Assembly (NCBI RefSeq): GCF_021730615.1
Contig: NZ_JAJLMN010000001.1
Coordinates: 5,795,501 to 5,859,500, forward strand
Origin: Lichenibacterium dinghuense
GTDB lineage: Bacteria; Pseudomonadota; Alphaproteobacteria; Rhizobiales; Beijerinckiaceae
Direction of reading: 5' to 3'
Length of the DNA: 64,000 bases
Shown in pieces: positions 60,469-64,000 of the stretch (positions within the stretch are counted from its first letter, which is position 1; each line of letters opens with the position of its first letter). A program made the position numbers and the translations under genes. The notes beneath the pieces are model-generated. The model saw nothing but the letters and a program-made list of their open reading frames with translations. It made no database searches and was not told where the DNA came from.

Positions 60469-60936
60469 ATGACCGACCGCCCGCCCCTGCCGCCGTTCAC
60501 GGCCGAAACCGCCGCCATCAAGGTCAGGCGCGCCGAGGATGCCTGGAACGGGCGCGATCCGGCCGCCGTGGCCCGCGCCTACACGGAGGACAGCGTCTGG
60601 CGGAACCGCGCCGAGTTCCTCACCGGGCGCGGCGCCATCCAGGCCTTCCTGGAGCGGAAGTGGGCCCGCGAGCTCGACTACCGCCTCGTCAAGGAGCTGT
60701 GGGCCTTCGCGGGCGACCGCATCGCGGTCCGCTTCGCCTATGAATGGCGGGACGATTCGGGCTCCTGGTTCCGCTCCTACGGCAATGAGAACTGGGAATT
60801 CGACGGGCACGGCCTCATGCGCCGCCGCATCGCCTCCATCAACGACCTGCCGATCGCCGAAGCCGACCGCAAGTTCCGCTGGCCGGCGGGACCGCGGCCC
60901 GCCGACCATCCGGGGCTGAGCGACCTCGGGCTGTGA
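60469..60936 (+). CDS. NTF2-like protein (DUF1348/SnoaL-type)
   Basis: 155 residues. The block [34 protein letters not shown] and [29 protein letters not shown] match the DUF1348 branch of the NTF2-like fold. ATG 60469 with no strong ribosome-binding site visible. Enzyme or binding function unknown; members are small cytosolic dimers. Confidence 0.85.
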   Translation: MTDRPPLPPFTAETAAIKVRRAEDAWNGRDPAAVARAYTEDSVWRNRAEFLTGRGAIQAFLERKWARELDYRLVKELWAFAGDRIAVRFAYEWRDDSGSWFRSYGNENWEFDGHGLMRRRIASINDLPIAEADRKFRWPAGPRPADHPGLSDLGL

Positions 60937-60951
60937 AGCCGCGGTCGCCCG

Positions 60952-61350
60952 TCAGCGCGCCGGGGTCGGCAGATCCAGCGTGACGCTGCGGTCGTCGCGG
61001 CGGAGCACGACGGTGCGCGGGCGGATCTCGGACAGCGTCCACCCGTCGATCTGCCCGCCGAGGGCCACGCGCACCGGCGCGCCATCCTGCGGGCGCCGCA
61101 CCAGGGCCACCCCGCCCCCCCCGCCCGCGATCACCCCGCTCAGCGTCAGGTCGGGGGCGGACGGCGCCGGCTCGGGCAGGACCGGGGGAGGCAGAGCGGC
61201 GAGGGGCGGCGGAGGGGGGCGGCGGCTCGGCGAGAAGAGCGGGCGCTCGACCATCGCCCGGAACTCCGCGGACGGGTCGGCTCGCGTCGGCGAGGCCGAT
61301 GCGGCCAGGGCCGCGGCCAGCGCGGCACGACGGATCGAGTCTGCCCTCAA
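60952..61350 (-). CDS. Type II secretion GspN/GspC-like protein
   Basis: 132 residues from TTG 61350, preceded by GAGGGGG at 5 nt. A signal peptide (AALAAALAASASPTRA), a Pro-rich stretch, then LSGVIAGGGGGVALVRR, VALGGQIDGWTLSEIRPRTVVL and SVTLDLPTPAR, the pattern of the homology region of T2SS N/C proteins (a beta domain that binds the secretin). Separated from the GspM/L-like genes by a plus-strand ferritin-like gene, so the cluster is split. Confidence 0.62.
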   Translation of the reverse strand: MRADSIRRAALAAALAASASPTRADPSAEFRAMVERPLFSPSRRPPPPPLAALPPPVLPEPAPSAPDLTLSGVIAGGGGGVALVRRPQDGAPVRVALGGQIDGWTLSEIRPRTVVLRRDDRSVTLDLPTPAR

Positions 61351-61638
61351 AACGGCCCCCTCCCGCGCCTTCCGTCGCTGGATAGCACGGGGCGCCGCCG
61401 GGGCGATACGCCCAGCGGATCGGGCGCGCAGCCGCCGGGCCCGCGCGTGTCGCGCCGGACTTGATGTAAGTTGATGCAAATAAGCCACAAGATCGGCCGA
61501 GGCGCACAGAATTTCGACGCAATGCGGCCCGCGTTCTTGTCACGACGCGGTCGTCCACTAGCCTTCCTATGGGCACGGGGATCGCCGGCGGAGCGACGAC
61601 CGCACCGCCGAGCCGAACCACCAGGGAGACGAACAGCC

Positions 61639-62595
61639 ATGCAGGACAAACGAGACCACGGAGCGGAAGCCGCTCAGCCGGCGATCGACCTCGAGGCCGG
61701 CCGCCGCGCCTTCCTCCGGACGGCGGGCATGGGGACCGCCCTCGCCGCCCTGGCCGCCGTCGGCACGACCGAGGCGAAGGCCGCCTCGGCCGACTACGAC
61801 ATCGCGATCCTCAACTTCGCGCTCAATCTCGAATACCTCGAAGCCGAGTTCTACCAGCGCGCCGTCTACGGCGTCGGCCTTCCGTCCAGCCTCACGGGCG
61901 GCATCGGCACGCAGGGCGGCGGCGTCCGCGGCGGCAGCAAGGTGCCGTTCCAGAATCCCGTCGTGCAGAACATCGCGGCCGAGATCGCCAACGACGAGAA
62001 GAACCACGTCATCTTCCTGAAGAACGCGCTCGGGTCCCAGGCCGTGGCCGAGCCGATCATCTCGCTCGACACGTCCTTCCAGGCGCTGGCCAAGGCGGCC
62101 AACATCCCCGGCACGTTCAACCCCTACGCCGACGACACCAGCTTCCTGCTCGCCGCCTACATCTTCGAGGACGTCGGCGTGACCGCCTACAACGGCGCCG
62201 CGCCCTTCATCACCAACAAGTCGTACCTCGCGGCCGCGGCCTCGATCCTGGGCGTGGAAGCCTACCATGCCGCTACGATCCGCACGGCGCTGTTCTCGCA
62301 GCAGAACGGCACCGTGACGGGCATCACGGGCCTGATCTCCGCCCTCCGCGCCAAGCTGTCGCAGGCGGCGGACGACCAGGGCATCGGCGCGAGCGAGAGC
62401 ACGCTCGACGGCGGCTTCCCGTCGCCGGCCAACATCGTGCCGACGGACCCGAACAGCCTCGTCTTCGCCCGCACGCCGCGCCAGGTGCTCAACGTGGTCT
62501 ACGGCGGCATCGGCGCGTCTCAGGGCGTGTTCTTCCCGAACGGCGCCAACGGCGGCCCGGGCTTCGACGCCCTGCTGAAGGCCACCGGCGGCTAG
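61639..62595 (+). CDS. Tat-exported ferritin-like domain protein
   Basis: 318 residues from ATG 61639, with GGGAG about 11 nt upstream. A twin-arginine signal (GRRAFLRTAGMGTALAALAAV) leads a ferritin-like four-helix domain: ALNLEYLEAEFYQRAVYG and IANDEKNHVIFLKNALG hold the likely metal-binding Glu/His. This is the Ferritin_2/DUF-type family of periplasmic proteins with a dinuclear centre; desiccation or stress roles are reported for relatives. Ends 45 bp before a strong terminator. Confidence 0.85.
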   Translation: MQDKRDHGAEAAQPAIDLEAGRRAFLRTAGMGTALAALAAVGTTEAKAASADYDIAILNFALNLEYLEAEFYQRAVYGVGLPSSLTGGIGTQGGGVRGGSKVPFQNPVVQNIAAEIANDEKNHVIFLKNALGSQAVAEPIISLDTSFQALAKAANIPGTFNPYADDTSFLLAAYIFEDVGVTAYNGAAPFITNKSYLAAAASILGVEAYHAATIRTALFSQQNGTVTGITGLISALRAKLSQAADDQGIGASESTLDGGFPSPANIVPTDPNSLVFARTPRQVLNVVYGGIGASQGVFFPNGANGGPGFDALLKATGG

Positions 62596-62639
62596 TCCGA
62601 CCGGGACCATCGGCCGGCGCGAGCCGGCTTCGACGGAGG

Positions 62640-62665
62640 GGCGGCCGATCGCAGGATCGGCCGCC
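62640..62665. terminator. Hairpin terminator between convergent genes
   Basis: GGCGGCCGATC (62640-62650), loop GCAG, GATCGGCCGCC (62655-62665): a perfect 11-bp stem between the 3' end of the ferritin-like gene and the 3' end of the GspM-like gene. Only a short T stretch follows on the plus strand. Confidence 0.6.
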
Positions 62666-62668
62666 TCG

Positions 62669-63250
62669 TCATTTCGGGGGCTGTCCGGGCCGCCAATAGG
62701 CGCTGAGCGTCAGGGTCACGTGCAGCCTCGGCTGCTGCGCGTCGCCGAGCGCCGCGCCGTCCTGCTCGGCGGGCTCGACCGCGACGTCGTCGACCAGCAT
62801 CGCCGGGGTGCCCGTCTCGACGGCGACGAGCAGCGCCTGCAGGGCCCCGTTCTGCCCTTCCAGCACGGCCTGATCCTCGATGCGGGTGCCGAAGCCGGCG
62901 CCGGAGGTGCCCGGCTCTTCCGGCTTGGCGTCGGCGCGGCTCGACAGCAGGGATATCCCCGCGGCGGCGGCCCTGGTGCGCAGGTCGGAGTCGACCGCCG
63001 CAGCCGCGAGGGTCGCGGTGTCGGCGTGGACGAAGGGGTCGGCCGCGGGCACCGCCGGGGCGGCCCTGGCCCGCTGGCTGGCCGCGACGCTGCGGGCCAG
63101 GAGCTCCGCCTTGGCGTCGCGCTCCTCCGTCGCGGACGACAGGTCGGCCCAGCTCGCGCCGATGGCCCCGAGCGCGGCCAGCAGGAGAGCCCCGAGCAGC
63201 AGGCTGGCGCCGAGCGGCCGCCCCAGGGTGACGAGCTGCCGCGACGTCAC
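62669..63250 (-). CDS. Type II secretion GspM-like protein
   Basis: 193 residues from GTG 63250, overlapping the upstream stop (GTGA). One N-terminal membrane segment (LLLGALLLAALGAIGASW) followed by a coiled stretch and a ferredoxin-like C-terminal domain (QNGALQALLVAVETGTPAMLVDDVAVEP and LHVTLTLSAYWR), as in GspM/PulM inner-membrane subunits. Tandem with the GspL/PilN-like gene, its usual partner. Confidence 0.7.
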   Translation of the reverse strand: MTSRQLVTLGRPLGASLLLGALLLAALGAIGASWADLSSATEERDAKAELLARSVAASQRARAAPAVPAADPFVHADTATLAAAAVDSDLRTRAAAAGISLLSSRADAKPEEPGTSGAGFGTRIEDQAVLEGQNGALQALLVAVETGTPAMLVDDVAVEPAEQDGAALGDAQQPRLHVTLTLSAYWRPGQPPK

Positions 63251-64000
63251 GGCCCGGCCCTCGTGACGGTCGGCGGTGCCTCGCCCGGCGGCGGGCCGGC
63301 GTGGTCCGAGCGTCGCGGCAGGGCCTTCATCTCCAGCGTGAAGCGGTCGCCGCCGCCGGTCTCGGCCCGCGTCGTGGCGGCGCCGAAGGCCACGCTCGCG
63401 AAGGCGCCCGAGGTTTCCAGCGCCGGCACCAGGGCCGACGGCTCGCTCGACACCCCAGCCACCGTGACGCGGTCGCCCTCGATCGACAGCGCGGTCAGGT
63501 GGGCGCTGTCGGGCAGCGCGGCCGACAGCGCGTCGATGACCGCCACCGCGCGCGGGCGGGCCGCCTCGATCGCGCGCAGCTTCGCGGCCGCCTCGCCGCC
63601 GGGGTCGGCGGCGCGGCGCTCGCGCGCCAGGACGGCCTTGCGCGCGTCCAGGACGCGGTCCTGCTCGTCGATGTCGTCGCGCACCGCGCCGGCCTGCCAT
63701 TCCAGCACCCCGACCACGCCCACCGTGCCGAGGAGCGCCGCGCCGAGGCCGCCCAGCACGGCTCGGCGCAGCGCGGCGGCGAGGCGCGGGCGTCCGCCGC
63801 CGAGGGGCAGGGCGCGGGCGCCGGCCGGATCGTCCGCGGCGCGCAGGCGGATCTCGCGCGGCTGCAGCGGCGCCAAGGCGGCGAGCGCGCGCGCCACGAG
63901 CCGCTTCGGCACCACCGCCACGGCCACGGCCAGGCGGGCCGGGTCCTCGGGCAGCGGGTCCGCGGAGATGCGGTAGTGGACGTCGCCGACGCGCCACGGG
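63247..64000 (-). CDS. Type II secretion GspL/PilN-like protein, runs off window
   Basis: The frame is open to the window end, where the sequence reads PWRVGDVHYRISADPLPEDPARLA, continuing into a membrane segment (AVLGGLGAALLGTVGVVGVLEW) and a PilN-type C-terminal domain (LPDSAHLTALSIEGDRVTVAGVSS). The start lies outside. This is the inner-membrane assembly platform part of a type II secretion or type IV pilus machine. It overlaps the GspM-like gene by 4 bp. Confidence 0.72.
   Translation of the reverse strand, partial: PWRVGDVHYRISADPLPEDPARLAVAVAVVPKRLVARALAALAPLQPREIRLRAADDPAGARALPLGGGRPRLAAALRRAVLGGLGAALLGTVGVVGVLEWQAGAVRDDIDEQDRVLDARKAVLARERRAADPGGEAAAKLRAIEAARPRAVAVIDALSAALPDSAHLTALSIEGDRVTVAGVSSEPSALVPALETSGAFASVAFGAATTRAETGGGDRFTLEMKALPRRSDHAGPPPGEAPPTVTRAGP

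Noticed and set aside
1-64000. CRISPR arrays, rRNA genes or prophage structural genes
   Set aside because: No regularly spaced short repeats, no rRNA-like sequence and no phage capsid, portal or terminase proteins were seen on either strand.

Overview
The window reads as a chromosomal segment of a very GC-rich alphaproteobacterium, probably of the order Hyphomicrobiales. That is an inference from gene content and codon use: a PodJ-like SEL1 protein, the prkA-yeaH-spoVR operon, Tat-exported ferritin-like protein, SecA with a zinc tail and DUF2007. No rRNA or marker gene here settles the genus.

Layout. 1-2670 holds two tandem copies of one IS (the first cut by the window edge). 2671-8768 is a four-gene, tightly coupled, visibly lower-GC operon on the minus strand: SIR2 NADase-like protein, a small protein resembling the middle component of ABC three-component systems, a Rad50/SMC-like ATPase with a zinc hook, and an Mrr-type nuclease fused to an nSTAND3-like NTPase. 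This looks like a multi-effector anti-phage or anti-plasmid system; the downstream IS has cut the tail of its last gene. 9106-11304 is a RecD2-type helicase, followed by tRNA-Ser(CGA) at 11531-11620. 11722-17659 is an insertion-sequence pile-up: a frameshifted IS5-family element, an IS5-family (IS1031-like) element carrying a catalytic E-to-K change, and a second copy of that IS5 with an IS1111-type IS110 element inserted in each of its terminal inverted repeats. Between them lie the remains of a PD-(D/E)XK nuclease-like gene.

17723 onward is mostly stable chromosome. A PodJ-like polarity protein and a MerR regulator precede an envelope-glycan region (22074-34733): UbiA-type prenyltransferase with a HAD domain, DprE1-like and DprE2-like enzymes (the logic of polyprenyl-phospho-arabinose synthesis), epimerases, a flavin oxidoreductase, a CapD/FlaA1-like dehydratase, GtrA and a two-domain glycosyltransferase. 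A PemK/Phd toxin-antitoxin pair follows, then parvulin PpiC and SecA.

39756-48805 carries small-molecule metabolism: GMC dehydrogenase, GlxA/AraC regulator, TenA, 8-oxoguanine and guanine deaminases, glyoxalase, a His/Gly-rich exported protein, a TrmN6-like methyltransferase, DUF2007 and a polyprenyl diphosphate synthase. 48827-55252 holds the prkA-yeaH-spoVR stress operon with a membrane protein of unknown role behind it. 55973-64000 holds ispE, a CLC channel with CBS domains, an MBL-fold hydrolase, two small proteins, and scattered type II secretion genes (GspN/C-like, GspM-like, GspL/PilN-like) around a ferritin-like protein.
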